This document shows, one piece after another, positions 50,201 to 57,765 of a stretch of DNA of 64,000 nucleotides. The translations under genes were made by a program, and so were the position numbers. Within the stretch, counting starts at the first letter, position 1. The number at the start of each line of letters is the position of its first letter. The notes below the pieces were generated by a model that did no database searches, was not told where the DNA came from, and was given only the letters and a program-made list of their open reading frames with translations. The stretch is from CAZMNY01 sp964567745 (lineage in GTDB: Bacteria > Planctomycetota > Planctomycetia > Pirellulales > Pirellulaceae), in NCBI GenBank assembly GCA_964567745.1, contig CAZMNY010000017.1:62001-126000 (forward strand), given 5' to 3'.

Positions 50201-53200
50201 GCGAATACCATACCGGTAGGTTCGTCGAGACCGCCCGAACCGGCAGCCACAAAGACACCTTTCAACTCGCCGGTAGCGCCGTCATAACGGAAGACTTCGT
50301 CCGTTTCGCGACTCGCGACAAAAATGTCGCCGTCGAGCGGATTGCGTGCGACGCCGACGGGGCCGTCCAAGGGGCCGGTCTCGTTCTGAATGAACGTATC
50401 GACGTAGCCGAAGTCCCCGGTGCCCTCGACCGAAATGTGTCGGTATTCGGTCGAGATATTTGAGGTCAGGTCGCCGATGTTCGGATCGAAGCCAAGCGAC
50501 CAGAACTCGTTGTCCAAATCCTGGGCGAGTGCGGCAGTGTTGTTGACTTCGGTGTCAAAGATCTGATCTTGTTCCTGGATCACGGCACCAGGTTTGGCTG
50601 GATCGAGCGTCGCCAGGAACGTCAGAGATGCGGAGCTTGTCAGAGGATCGTTGACAAGGTACCAACCGCCAGTTTCGGAAACGGCAAACACGGAGTTTTG
50701 CAGGATCGCCAAGCCGGTGATTCGGCCGCCAGGGCCGCCGCCGACCGTCGTGTCGAGGATACCGCGTTCGCGAACCTGAGTGCCGCCGCCATCGTGACGG
50801 GCATTGCCGACGCGATCGAGGTCGGGGGCGCTGAACGCTTCGCCCGTCTGTGTATCCATCTGATAGAGCAGATTCGTAAAGGCAGCCGGACCGGGCGGCA
50901 ACGGATCGACTTCCGCATCGCCTCGTTCGCCAACTCCCAACAACCGCTCTTTGCCATCAATGACGCCGAACGCGACAGCGTTAAATCGGATTCCGATATC
51001 GCTCGGGATACTCACGCCAGAACTCGTTCCCGACTCTTCAAAGGTGAGGATGCCATCGTCGCGACTTCCTAGGAATTGACCCACGTTCGGGTTCACGCCT
51101 TGGAACAGGCCAACAGTGTCGTCGGCCTGTCCGGTGTCGGGCGTCGAGAAGCCAAACACGTTTCCGTCGAGTCGCGTGGCGATATCTTCGACGTTACCGT
51201 CGTAATCGAGGTTTTCCCATTTGACGATGCCGGTGACGGGATCAACAGCAGCAAAATCCGTTTTGTCGTCTCCGTCGAGAACGTCCTGAATGATGTAGAA
51301 GACGATCTTGTCGGAGTTGAGCACATCGACGTTGCTCTCTCGCAGAATCCCACTCTTGACCGGAGCTTCGGCCGTCGAACCACCGATCGAATCGATGTGG
51401 TCTTCGACGATACGGACGACTGAGTTCACTGGCTCCAAACGCACGCCGGGATTGGCGAGTTCGGAGGGCAGTCGCGCGTTCGACGTGACCGCCGTGAAAT
51501 ATGTTCCGTCAGGCAGTTCAACCGGTCCGATGTAGGGATCTTGAGTCGAATAGGAACCGGCCAGCAGGTCGGCGATGTTGCCATCGGGACCGAGTTGGTC
51601 GTCGGAAATATTCGAGTCTCGGCTGAGCAAGACAAGGCGTCCAAATTCGTCAAAGACGCTCAAGACCGTGTTCGGTCTCGCGATACCGCCTGCGTAATCG
51701 ACGTCGAAAATCGTCGACATGTGTTCGTGTTGCCCCGACTGGGCCAAACCGATGTAGTCGAAATCGACTTCGTAGAAATCGACATCGTCCAGTCGCGATA
51801 GCGTACCGGCGATACTAAGCGCGGCTCGGTCGGTCTGGAAGGGATTGCCGACGTTTTGGGCACCGGAACCAGGCACGGACGGGTTGAGATTGATGTGGTC
51901 GTTAACCTCGGGTCCGCCGATGTTTTCATCTTCGGCAATTTCACCGAGCAACGGCGAGTGGGCCGGCTGCCCGACCATGACAATACCATTGGTGGCGAAT
52001 CGAATATCGGCGTGGCGAATCGACGACCCCGGAAGCTCATCGCGTTCGCTCAAGCGAATCTGCATTTGGTATTCGCCAGACGTCTGACCTGAGTTGACAT
52101 CGTTGATATCCGTGCCGACGCTGCGAACTCGGACGTGAAACGTTGTCCGCGTACCAGCGGCGCCAGGCAGCACCATTCGCAAACCGGCGTCGTGCAAGTT
52201 CTGTGTTCTGAAATCGCGAGCGAGTCCGGATGTATGGTGCGGCTGATGAACGTCGGCCGACTTCTGCAACGGATTCACCGTGCTCGAATTCAGCGAGGGG
52301 TCAACATACAGCAAACTGGGATCGAGCGACTCGAGCAACGATTCATCACTTCGAGCAAGCACGTTTCCGTTACTGTCGATCAGCTCAACGACGGAGTTAA
52401 GGTCGGAGCTGGTGCGATCGATATCGAACCAAACTTCGGTGCCAGCAGTGGCGCGGAAGGTGTAGACATCGATGTCGTTCTCTTCGTTGAGAACGCCGTT
52501 AACGACGAATCCGAGGCGGAGGTTGTCATCGCCGTCGTATTCGTGCTGAGCCAATTCGCCCAAGAACTCGGCGGTGTCGGGCGTGGCGTTCTGACCAGGC
52601 GCAATTGCGGTGCGCGATTCATCTTCCAAGATGACGGCCGCATTACGATCGTGCGAGTATTGGTCGAGACGGATCGCGGCCCAGTCGCCGGGTTGAGGCG
52701 ATGTGGCGGTGCCGTCGTTGTTCGTGTCACGTTGCACTTCACCGTTGAGTTGGAAGCCGGCGCCAACAGTGTCGTCAAACAACGAGGTCAACACGACGGG
52801 GAAGTCGGGTTGGCCAACGATTTGCGCGATACCACCGATGCGATCGTCGATGTCGATCTGACGCCCGGTTGCAATGATGCCCGCGCCGATTGTCGGCTCG
52901 AAGCTGTCGCCGGCGCCGTCGAGTTTCACGACCAAACTTGCCGTTGGACTACTCTGCAGTCGCAGACCGCCTTCGGTGTGGAAGTCGGGAATGATGACTT
53001 GCTCGGTAACGACGTGAACAATGTCGACATCATCCCAGACGCCTTCGGCGGTCAATTCACCGCCGCGCAGCTTCATACCGTTCAGGTCATTCGATTCGAT
53101 GAAATTGCCGCGGACCAAAGGACCGTGGTTGTCGCTGAAGAAACCGGTCAGCGTAAGGTCGCCAGTCGATCGGCCTGGATCCGAAACAAACCCGTTCGAC

Positions 53201-56200
53201 AGCGAATTGACGTCGATGTCGATGACCGCTCCGACGTTGTCGCGAATCAAGTTGTTAACGATGATCGGTTGGGCGCCGCGAGCAAAAATCGTCGCCGGCG
53301 TGTTGATGCCTCGACCAAATCGATCGGGATCGGATGGACCGCCGGTCCCGTCCGCGTTGTCTTCAATCACGCTGTTGACCAAGCGCAATTCGCCTTGGTG
53401 AGTTTCAACGGCGTTGAACGTGGCGAAGTCACCTTCGATTCTCGTCAAACCGCCGCCATGGGCGATCAACGTGCTGTCCAAACTCGCTTCGCTCAGCTGG
53501 CCAACATAGATACCGCCCCAATCGCCGGGCGCGGGGGCTGCGGCGTCGAGGTCGTTGTTGGTGTCAAAAATCCCGCCGGCGCCATAACGATCGTCTTTCA
53601 CCGAGGTAAAGATGATCTGACGCGAGCTCGTACCTTCGGCGATGAACTGAGAGCCTTCGGTCACGTCGATTCGAGCACTGGCCAATTTGACCACGGTGCC
53701 CGCGTCGATGCGAAGTCGAGCGTCGGTTCGAGCTCGGACGACGCCAGTGAGGGTCGATTCAAGTTCAACACCGGTAAAGGATCCGTCATCGATAAAGGCA
53801 CCGCCGACCGCACCGATTTCGCCGGCGAGGACGAACGGTCCGCCGTCGAGGCTTCGGTAAATGCGTCGAGTCGAACCGGCTGACGCGTCGGGCAATCCAG
53901 CCAAATCGGCTCGGCCTGTGGTCACGGTTTGAGGTGACGTCGCGTCGGACGAGGGTCCTTCGTTACCGGCAGCGTCCACAAACGTGACACGGTAGGCATA
54001 GTCGCCCGCCGGCAGAGATCCGCCAACCGCAGCGGTCGTCGTTGTCGCCAACATACTTGGCGGGTCACGACGCAATTCCGGGTTGCCCACGGTCGAGGCC
54101 GTTTGGTCGACAAACGAGTCGGCCGAACCGGCAAGTTCGGTCAGCAGGCGATACGGACCGCCAGCGTCGCTTCGGTAGAGCCGTCGTCCGATAAATCCGG
54201 ATGTGATCGCAGGCAGATTGCTAATGTTGACCGTGCCCTGGCTGCCGCTGACGACAACATCCGCACTCGCCTCTGAGGGTCGCCCTTCGAATCCGTTGGC
54301 GTCAAAGAAAACGACTTTGTAATTGTAGAGGCCAGCCAAAGGTCCGCCATTAGCGGGAACGGCGTTCGTCAAACCGATCGGGGGTCGGGAAAGATCGAGC
54401 AATGCGCCGCCGCGAGTTCCGCCGATGTCGAGGTTTTCCGTGATCACATGCACGATGTCGGTATCGTCCATGCGCCCGGAAACGTCGAGCCGCCGAAGTG
54501 CGGCACCCGAAGGCGTTTGAATTCGAACGAAAAGACCGTTGGTCGTATTGTCGAACAAGATGTTATCGTGAATTTCCGGACCGATACGAGCGTAGTCCGA
54601 GGTAAACAGATCGAACAACTGGAACTTCGGCGAGTGAAAATTCGATTCGAGGAAGCTGTTCGGATCCGCGGACATCGCCGCGTCAGCACTCTCGGAAATC
54701 ACGTTGAACGAGACCGTCGGCCGCGCCTCAATCATCTGAACCGGATTCACGACCTGCAGAACAGAGTCGATCGTCACGGTACCGCCGCCAAAACGAAGAT
54801 CGGCGTTGTTGACGTAGTTCAGGAAGATGCCTTCACGCTCGTAGTTGAAGCGGTTCTCGGCGTTGTCTAAATCGTTTCGGAAAAGCAATCCGCCCCAGTC
54901 GCCCGGAGTTGGGTTGGTTGTCGGTTGGTGGAGGTCCTTACCGACCGACTCGTCGAGCCATGAAGTAAAGATAACCGAGTGGGTGGGTGTTCCCAGAACC
55001 TGAAGCGCGCCGCCGCTGCGGTCGACTGCCAACGATGCACTACCGACACCGACATGGGCTTGGCGCAGTTTGAATACGGCGCCTTCGTCGATCATCACCG
55101 TGACGTCCTTGGGAATGACCATCGTCGTGCCGTCATCCAAGAACTGGCCGGGCAAAGTGCCGAAGCCGATTTCGTACGCCAAGTTGTCTTCGGGCGTTGA
55201 CAGCAGGCTGTCGTCGCCACCGTTACCCACGATCCGCACGATGTCGCCAGGATCGGCCGCATTCAGAGCCGTTTCGATGCGGTTGTACGGATTGACCAAC
55301 GAACCTTCGCCGCCTGGAGTCGTCGTGTGCGACTTGTCGACAAAGATCGTATTGCTGGCGTCCTGCGCTTGGAACCAGAAGTTGTAAACGCCGCCGGGAA
55401 GGCCATCGGCGTCGCCGTCGAACGACGTGCCGGGAAGCGAATCGGCTGCGCGATCGAGGTCGCGAATAATGCTGTCGTCGCTAACTTGCGGACGCAGGTC
55501 CAATCGCAAGTCGTATTTTCCTTGCGACGAACCGCCAAAGCCAGTCGCTTCGTTGTTTGGGTTGAATTGTTCGTTACCAGCCGCCGAGACGCTCACGTAA
55601 TACGCGCCCGTGCCGACTTCGACCTGAATCTGAGAATCATTACTGAAGTAGTTATCGTTTCGAGCCACCAATTCTCGCTCGACGCCGATAACAAAACCAA
55701 ATCCATCGAGGATTTCAACTTCGCGATAGAGGGCCAAGTTGGTGTCGAGCAAGCTCGAGTTCGGCTGACGCTCGGCGAATGTCTCAAGCGTGAGCAAGGC
55801 CGACTTCTTGACCGAGCTGGCACCGTCGCCCAAATCGACATTGAACCGATAATTGTCGATGTCATTGCTGTCCGGGCGGAAAATGTGCTGGACGTGAATC
55901 TCGTCGCCGGCACCCGGATAGACGGGCTCAGCAGCCACGGCGCCCGGGTGAGTCAACACGGAATCGAACGACATGACGTTGCCTTCGGGCAAGTCGCCCG
56001 CTCGTTGCATACCGAGCAGGAAGCCGATTCCGATCATGGCGACTTCAAAGAACTCGCCGCCAAAGAAATCGCCCAGTTGAGCCGCCGCGTCAAAGATCAG
56101 CATGCTGTCTTTGAATTCCGGATCGACTCGGGCAATGAAATCCTTGTCGGTCGTCAGAGGCGCGATCGCGAAGTTCACCACGTCGTCGGCGCCGGGATCG

Positions 56201-57765
56201 AGCGCGTTTGGATCACCCGTGATGATCGTCAGTCCCGAACCCTCTGTTTCGATAAACTGGACGCCGGCATTTGCGGCCCACATGTCAAAGGCGCCGCGAA
56301 TGAGCGTTTTTTGACGATCCGTGATCACGTTGGCCAACGTGGCGCCAGTGAGGTCTTGGTAGGTAGGTGCAAAGTTGTATTCAATCGTCGACAGGCCAAA
56401 AGAGTGGTCAGCGCCAAAGTCGGGGTCGACGTGCTGCTCGAGACCATTGCCCGCTTCCTCGGGAATGTCCCGGTGACCGGGCTCATCAGCCGCGCCTGGG
56501 TAGTCAAGAACGTTGACTTGCGGATCGATCGACGAGCGAATGTAAATCGGCTGCGAGGTCAACTGGCCGAGATCAGTCGACGTGCCGAAACTCGAGCCGA
56601 GACCGGTCAAGACGATCGGCACCATCGGCGTGCCAGTCACGACGTCCGTTCCAAGGCCAGCCGTGACGGCGGCGCTGACAAGCTTGCTCGCTTCGAGGCT
56701 CGCTGCTACGGCGGCCACCACGTCATCCGCTGTACTGCCCAATCCGTCTGTGTTGAGGTCAATCAGGATCCGATTGCCAACCACCACGTTAACCGTTGGA
56801 AGACCAGGTCCGCCGTGGTTACTTTCGGAAATGACAATCCGAGCCGAGTCGGCGAACTTCTCAAGCTCGACGACCACGCCCGTAAAAGTGACTTCCAATC
56901 CGCCGACGCCAAAATCGGTGGTGGCGGATACGTCCGGCGTAAACTCAGTCGGGTCAAGCGGCGCGGCTTCGTCAGTACCGATTCTCAATCGGAACGTCCC
57001 GGGACCAACAGGACCGCCGCCGCCGTCAAGAAGATGCAGCGGGTCGGTAAACGTCAGCGTCGCTTTATCTTCCGCTGGGTTGTAACTAACACTATCAACC
57101 GTCAACTTCACATCGTCGGCGTTATTGACCGTGTTGCCTGTGAAGAACAGCTGATAGAAGTCTGTATTCACCGCGTCAGCCGGATCGAGGTCGTCGTCAT
57201 TGAAGTAGACGTCGATCGTATTGAGCGACTGCGAAAGACCGGGCCCTCGCGAGACGGGCTGTGGCACTACGGCGACGACTTGGGCGCCCAGATCCAGCTC
57301 GTAATTGAGCGTAAAATCGTTGCCTTCATTGAACAGGTCGCCATTCGTGTCGCGCAGAGCGTTGGGACCAGCACCGACCACTTCGATCGTGTACTCATCA
57401 TCCGGCTGCGAACTCGCGAATCGGTATTCGACTTCATAGGGGACGTCACCCAACCCGACGAAACCAGGCTGAACAACCTGATTCGAGCTGTCCAACACGC
57501 GAATGCCGTCGAGCGTATTCGGATCGATCGAATCCGTATTCAAGAAACGGAACGTCAAGCCAGTTGGCGACTCATTGCGAACATCGCCATCTTGCAAGAT
57601 TGAACCGTCATTCGGCTCGATGGCAACCAAGCGGGGGCCAACTGCAAGAAGCAAGCGAGCTTCCAGCGTCTCGAAATTGAGAGGCCGTTGCTGCTTTTGA
57701 AGCTTCTGTGCTCTGCGTCGTCGCTTGACCTGTTCACGTTTCTTGCGAGATTGTCGTAAGGCCAT
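38221..57765 (-). CDS. Giant multidomain surface/secreted protein (6514 residues)
   Basis: One uninterrupted frame, about 0.68 MDa. Order: basic N-terminus with LEPR-XLL-like FETLEARLLLA (residues 31-41); two SbsA-type Ig-like domains; a metallopeptidase-like domain with a degenerate HExxH (about 460-600); PPC domain; beta-helix region 1 (about 812-1115); two Fn3-like segments; beta-helix 2 (about 1340-1655); more PPC domains; NHL-type propeller repeats (about 2450-3020, e.g. EPTGMVFAPNGNLFVSS); jelly-roll-like and PPC parts; about eight EFED-type modules (about 3700-5290); GEVED (about 5370-5536); six or so cadherin/VCBS-like repeats (GVNDAPVA); a dockerin-like segment (DVDDDLVLTALD; DPNGNNKLDLQDAF); acidic tail. 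Asp-rich loops suggest Ca2+. Probably cell-envelope displayed; the ligand is unknown. Confidence 0.93.
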   Translation of the reverse strand: MALRQSRKKREQVKRRRRAQKLQKQQRPLNFETLEARLLLAVGPRLVAIEPNDGSILQDGDVRNESPTGLTFRFLNTDSIDPNTLDGIRVLDSSNQVVQPGFVGLGDVPYEVEYRFASSQPDDEYTIEVVGAGPNALRDTNGDLFNEGNDFTLNYELDLGAQVVAVVPQPVSRGPGLSQSLNTIDVYFNDDDLDPADAVNTDFYQLFFTGNTVNNADDVKLTVDSVSYNPAEDKATLTFTDPLHLLDGGGGPVGPGTFRLRIGTDEAAPLDPTEFTPDVSATTDFGVGGLEVTFTGVVVELEKFADSARIVISESNHGGPGLPTVNVVVGNRILIDLNTDGLGSTADDVVAAVAASLEASKLVSAAVTAGLGTDVVTGTPMVPIVLTGLGSSFGTSTDLGQLTSQPIYIRSSIDPQVNVLDYPGAADEPGHRDIPEEAGNGLEQHVDPDFGADHSFGLSTIEYNFAPTYQDLTGATLANVITDRQKTLIRGAFDMWAANAGVQFIETEGSGLTIITGDPNALDPGADDVVNFAIAPLTTDKDFIARVDPEFKDSMLIFDAAAQLGDFFGGEFFEVAMIGIGFLLGMQRAGDLPEGNVMSFDSVLTHPGAVAAEPVYPGAGDEIHVQHIFRPDSNDIDNYRFNVDLGDGASSVKKSALLTLETFAERQPNSSLLDTNLALYREVEILDGFGFVIGVERELVARNDNYFSNDSQIQVEVGTGAYYVSVSAAGNEQFNPNNEATGFGGSSQGKYDLRLDLRPQVSDDSIIRDLDRAADSLPGTSFDGDADGLPGGVYNFWFQAQDASNTIFVDKSHTTTPGGEGSLVNPYNRIETALNAADPGDIVRIVGNGGDDSLLSTPEDNLAYEIGFGTLPGQFLDDGTTMVIPKDVTVMIDEGAVFKLRQAHVGVGSASLAVDRSGGALQVLGTPTHSVIFTSWLDESVGKDLHQPTTNPTPGDWGGLLFRNDLDNAENRFNYEREGIFLNYVNNADLRFGGGTVTIDSVLQVVNPVQMIEARPTVSFNVISESADAAMSADPNSFLESNFHSPKFQLFDLFTSDYARIGPEIHDNILFDNTTNGLFVRIQTPSGAALRRLDVSGRMDDTDIVHVITENLDIGGTRGGALLDLSRPPIGLTNAVPANGGPLAGLYNYKVVFFDANGFEGRPSEASADVVVSGSQGTVNISNLPAITSGFIGRRLYRSDAGGPYRLLTELAGSADSFVDQTASTVGNPELRRDPPSMLATTTTAAVGGSLPAGDYAYRVTFVDAAGNEGPSSDATSPQTVTTGRADLAGLPDASAGSTRRIYRSLDGGPFVLAGEIGAVGGAFIDDGSFTGVELESTLTGVVRARTDARLRIDAGTVVKLASARIDVTEGSQFIAEGTSSRQIIFTSVKDDRYGAGGIFDTNNDLDAAAPAPGDWGGIYVGQLSEASLDSTLIAHGGGLTRIEGDFATFNAVETHQGELRLVNSVIEDNADGTGGPSDPDRFGRGINTPATIFARGAQPIIVNNLIRDNVGAVIDIDVNSLSNGFVSDPGRSTGDLTLTGFFSDNHGPLVRGNFIESNDLNGMKLRGGELTAEGVWDDVDIVHVVTEQVIIPDFHTEGGLRLQSSPTASLVVKLDGAGDSFEPTIGAGIIATGRQIDIDDRIGGIAQIVGQPDFPVVLTSLFDDTVGAGFQLNGEVQRDTNNDGTATSPQPGDWAAIRLDQYSHDRNAAVILEDESRTAIAPGQNATPDTAEFLGELAQHEYDGDDNLRLGFVVNGVLNEENDIDVYTFRATAGTEVWFDIDRTSSDLNSVVELIDSNGNVLARSDESLLESLDPSLLYVDPSLNSSTVNPLQKSADVHQPHHTSGLARDFRTQNLHDAGLRMVLPGAAGTRTTFHVRVRSVGTDINDVNSGQTSGEYQMQIRLSERDELPGSSIRHADIRFATNGIVMVGQPAHSPLLGEIAEDENIGGPEVNDHINLNPSVPGSGAQNVGNPFQTDRAALSIAGTLSRLDDVDFYEVDFDYIGLAQSGQHEHMSTIFDVDYAGGIARPNTVLSVFDEFGRLVLLSRDSNISDDQLGPDGNIADLLAGSYSTQDPYIGPVELPDGTYFTAVTSNARLPSELANPGVRLEPVNSVVRIVEDHIDSIGGSTAEAPVKSGILRESNVDVLNSDKIVFYIIQDVLDGDDKTDFAAVDPVTGIVKWENLDYDGNVEDIATRLDGNVFGFSTPDTGQADDTVGLFQGVNPNVGQFLGSRDDGILTFEESGTSSGVSIPSDIGIRFNAVAFGVIDGKERLLGVGERGDAEVDPLPPGPAAFTNLLYQMDTQTGEAFSAPDLDRVGNARHDGGGTQVRERGILDTTVGGGPGGRITGLAILQNSVFAVSETGGWYLVNDPLTSSASLTFLATLDPAKPGAVIQEQDQIFDTEVNNTAALAQDLDNEFWSLGFDPNIGDLTSNISTEYRHISVEGTGDFGYVDTFIQNETGPLDGPVGVARNPLDGDIFVASRETDEVFRYDGATGELKGVFVAAGSGGLDEPTGMVFAPNGNLFVSSFATNEVLEFDVNTGLFFGRIAAPSLAGPAGLAFDAAGNLYISNFNGNTITLREPSGATSLFSTVPELNEPSGLTVGPNGNLYVVNEVFAGGSNVIELKIVSPAGPLMPGDFVREFVAPGLAGFDADGGNADLDFAQPVFHGGQFYLSSPITNEVLRFNIIADVAVPAGTGVFISADDQGLEGPSGFVFDPAGDLIISSTLSDKVLQYDPAGAFIDAFTPFDTGGLNEPQGIEFGPDGRLYVVSNALSQSVLAYNPTTGKFDQAAGPFVSDLGTVTSPTGVTFGPAAVNNDMFLIVDSDVRRYDKTTGNEVLPRFIPQFSGGIQDPSDLAFHPTTGDLYISSTANDSILIFDGTTGAYKQLLVANGDGGRLDRPTGLAFTDGGLLYVSSGGTNEVLRYDATTGTFFDTFAGTAGNLTDPREMVFHNGHLYVASYGTDSIERFDATTGVFIDSFAPSGFTPLQDPVGLTIGPDDLLYVTSEGTDEVLRFNPDSSATFDFFSFTTPLSDDPIEAVFDIDFGDDALDGATDVELFIVGGDSNNDFSPTAGQAGSVSRLDPFILGTLDGTFQLAEDTTYVVMVGERNPDLNGVQSIPLGLTDTYTLQIAVDAKVGRTFESLAQRPVQSAGDAFFDLAFAVDNEGDLYAFDAAGVPQPFFTGGLMSVQTGADEARGLAISDVVWNIETTRDVDAGHGLTNIFDDSRGRASDVLEQEPNDTLANGQNLENEIWHLGYDKNIGDDSTPPINTSRFFPHVTVKGTGDGTRDFYQFEVTKPNSWGIFEVDMDFPAQLHPGGFDGQFMDAELALYTVNGGLLASNQDAALPTDGDGGSDTVFNPPLEPYLDFLFATPGIYVLEVTRHIPITPFDGAVPIVGNEYVLQVSVQDHRVDDRHDGGASFFFGSQYTGEIDDATAADPVVITSPGHGLIDGQLVYVEGVQGIRQANGLHTVGGATPDTFELTTADGTDDPFTPDGPYIPSAGDFWRLVDVPQDIGGVLTSESFSLKGYSAADLPTLYFNYYLHAADEHDFTVSIQQGSTTPVVLAAKDAGLVNNVGLSNTWRQSRIDLGDWAGQDDLKLLIEYDTTAIGGIGFEGALIDDFVVGFAERGEMVSYSNNNPGFAPNPVIPSEILVGDYQLEIRRATEFGETQFTFPRTTDLNTLRLETSIDTNDRLAERLAIDVPAGSALSDGDTFTISDGVSEVTFEFEDTAVGNGVSDNSHVEILFDNATEDHVIARRIRDAINSASVQAIIDIQAGLSDGEVTGVVSTSNLINLYGNAVVSDIATQDHGGYGDLNRHRDQGQLIVESNRLTNIRDFAIVSDASERDKEERVQVGFLGTHAGAVRNLLVTNDDVVGGLATGATITNNVMAGAGLGGIHVSGNKQPWEIVPLHPLEIRGGTSGNQVQDADTFQITAYRTTVTFEFEDISGSGAPLGSRLDGGNGWTPGNVPVFYRRDDVYLGRPTGYSQLEMAIAIREAINSSILVTNGTSLVVQATVAPSRAVGEPGAPSWAVYVENVSSIVDTSPGSFNTLREVPIANASEAFTRIVNNTIYGNDGTESTFAGTAIDEPNDILGKAVVSRQGRVPLPEFYVDQASIGDGSSIPVDPSQDVDFYQIQLGQGDRVTIDIDANTIGSNLDSLLRLFNSVGKEVAISADDAAPGEIASFDSYIDFTATRAGSYYVGVSGDGNDVYSALDLGGRRGPASEGDYEIDINVHAPRGWVIQAVDGTLIPDGSTIEVSDINTTVTYEFDSANDGVAAGNIGIFIDPTPIPNNGNRGTGYRNPEVAVATAAAIGNGLVGVSALALGGPQGQTAGGPKNNTPTNADYLPQNFGHDVPYTAINAVAEEFIVISGASNVKSSFLPIKPLTNNDNQLLPETGVMISDRSSPTLLNNTFLNLQAGIIHIDSPTTVIGASLYQHNQVDTNLTSPGEDFSIIAGGFERLFLNTADYNFYPAELSRVIDSAIDSLEDRDDFVSIKDAMGISVSPILAPELDTQGQLRVDDPNVSPPSGLGADVFKDRGAVDRADFIGPTAVLINPRDNDAAGIDVDPTETVVRLESTRVTHFSVQLVDGSDTNSSGQGIGVDDGTVASEKVTITQDGQLLREGDDYTFQYDETSNTIRLTHVSGLWPDNSIYVIRLNNEHRFVFEVPDGRTVVDGESFYIEDTVGNTVTFEFESGFSLNVPKPLTLIVPPRGVNPGGVADGQTFDVIIGSIRTTFEFDANVPASFLSGNIPVDISAATTVDDVADTIVAALSGAGMGLLPSNQGDGEVLLGAGPGVSLDPTLSVLTQEGIPAVVRDANRFTVGDGATAVVFEFEDDQIGDGVVGTRTPIHFTYGLSQDELTDAIVSEIVAAGLGLTPKNTGEGLIHVGGAPNHTMLLNDTPNLLLTGNPGIQGTTTLQLPGPLSLVIPPAGVGAGGIVDGQTFTIDDSVSDFFGSVLQENFLIGSFTDETADANSPTPDDWEIFPTGAGFNDAVYFGYNSQFDKVSLDISTAGVGTYIVDWEYWDGGFWSPLPAVTDGTNGFQTAGVNELTFFSPFDWATTSVNGSSPLFFVRGVRDAGTVTTDPLGNQGSIINGNGPIDFEFEDTDIGDGIISGNRQIDVDSTMTLDDIAASMIAAINAANLGLTPTNQGNGVVELGTGVNHVVDTVFTRVTQKGSTIGVEDQETFIIHNDVDSFTFEFDRDGQITAGNRVVRFNQASTDDEIADAIVAAIELTSLGLNPVNIGNGQVDLIDTPKFVTIVADSKLTVTGVPGGAVPVVYEPTAAFSAFQLSGKVLQEIEGSVLQGVSTSLRGGSSYYVDDALSVGGDMLAFFVGAIADAAGNKLAGNQPNFETLFTIIMPNVELDFGDAPGTFPVLTADSGARHGVANNTVILGVEADGEVDGLPSAAADADDATGVVDDEDGVVFASGLNSFILTPITITASDSGIVNAWIDFNLDGDWDDSNEQIMVNQRVDAGDTEFQISTPLSAAVGTTYARFRINTAGNLTPEGLSADGEVEDYQIEILPGTPPVAVPDPEPPFVYETTEDDVLTISAANGVLGNDTDVDLDPLTVLGASSGNPLVITTALGAIVTLEEDGSFVYDPINSPAALSIQMMIENEGPLNDTFQYQAFDGTLFSPPADVTVLLTGVNDAPVANDIGILNVNEDAAPITQLLDASDIDNDDMFSSNPLLNTLTFQLGTDLPAGSGAITNKTQPSFLDDGRFTFDPMAGVDFQSLAAGETQDIEFTYFAVDSHSALSNEATVSIRITGVNDAPSAGPVFIDQANGAVEDGPPITNIFDGDDVDSDDDADSLIYSIVSQPSEGSASIPNTAVSRTFEFDPGADFQDLAAGETREVTFEYQATDQHGATSPIGTVTVTVTGVNDAPVAVDDPAPVPGPHNLADFATDEDTPLTQNLNALLVANDQDVDTADTLQVYDPSLTGPVNDAAPLVVTSAEGATVTLYSNGTFEYDPTNATNLQMLIATDTPIVDTFEYQVTDGTVPSANSATVSITVSGLNDKPESFDALFTIDEDDATAHTESLPADDIDSDDDPSTLLYQVDFFSIPPELLVQDNLNGTFGYRIDNAVFQDLEPGETRDVEFLFRTIDRHTTRSDPGTITIRVTGSNDVPIAVDDNVINEVNTSIDISVLDNDIDPEGNWKFGASDLFTVVTTTSNGSLTVDNNTGVFTYTPDTNFIGTDTFSYMVRDQFSVSAETALVTIVVTDFPTTVADTSGTVEEVAVDIDVLANDSDDDGLDPLSVTVVTAPTNGTTQVLPSGEVRYQPNPGYTGIDSFEYTVADTLGAVSQPTTVDLTVSVNPTPHKNPFFPADVDDDLVLTALDPLILISDLRRYGVGIDLPIPPSAPFLTPVSPPDNSGARRAYRDPNGNNKLDLQDAFLVIQALNDSLNNGGGSPEGEGFGTGEGESRGQQFFVMPPSNVTMDRRAKSTDDAVVVNNDMPVDAALRAMDLSDDSDLNRYADELAGSAGSDADADVVDTIIANVFGEEGDI
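41900..46680 (-). repeat. About eight divergent EFED-type protein modules
   Basis: Within the giant gene, units with the pattern DG-x-TF-x-I, a beta hairpin ending FEFED or FEFD, then GNxxI, a helix of the DDxADxIVAAI type and GxGxVxLG occur near 46680-46370, 46015-45690, 45040-44760 and five times in 43760-41900. The last five are the most regular. Confidence 0.8.

Noticed and set aside
48892..57603. Very long plus-strand ORFs opposite the giant gene (e.g. 55327-57603, 52135-53883, 48892-50463)
   Set aside because: Their products are rich in Arg, Val and His with no domains, and they mirror the codon bias of the giant gene. They are antisense shadows.
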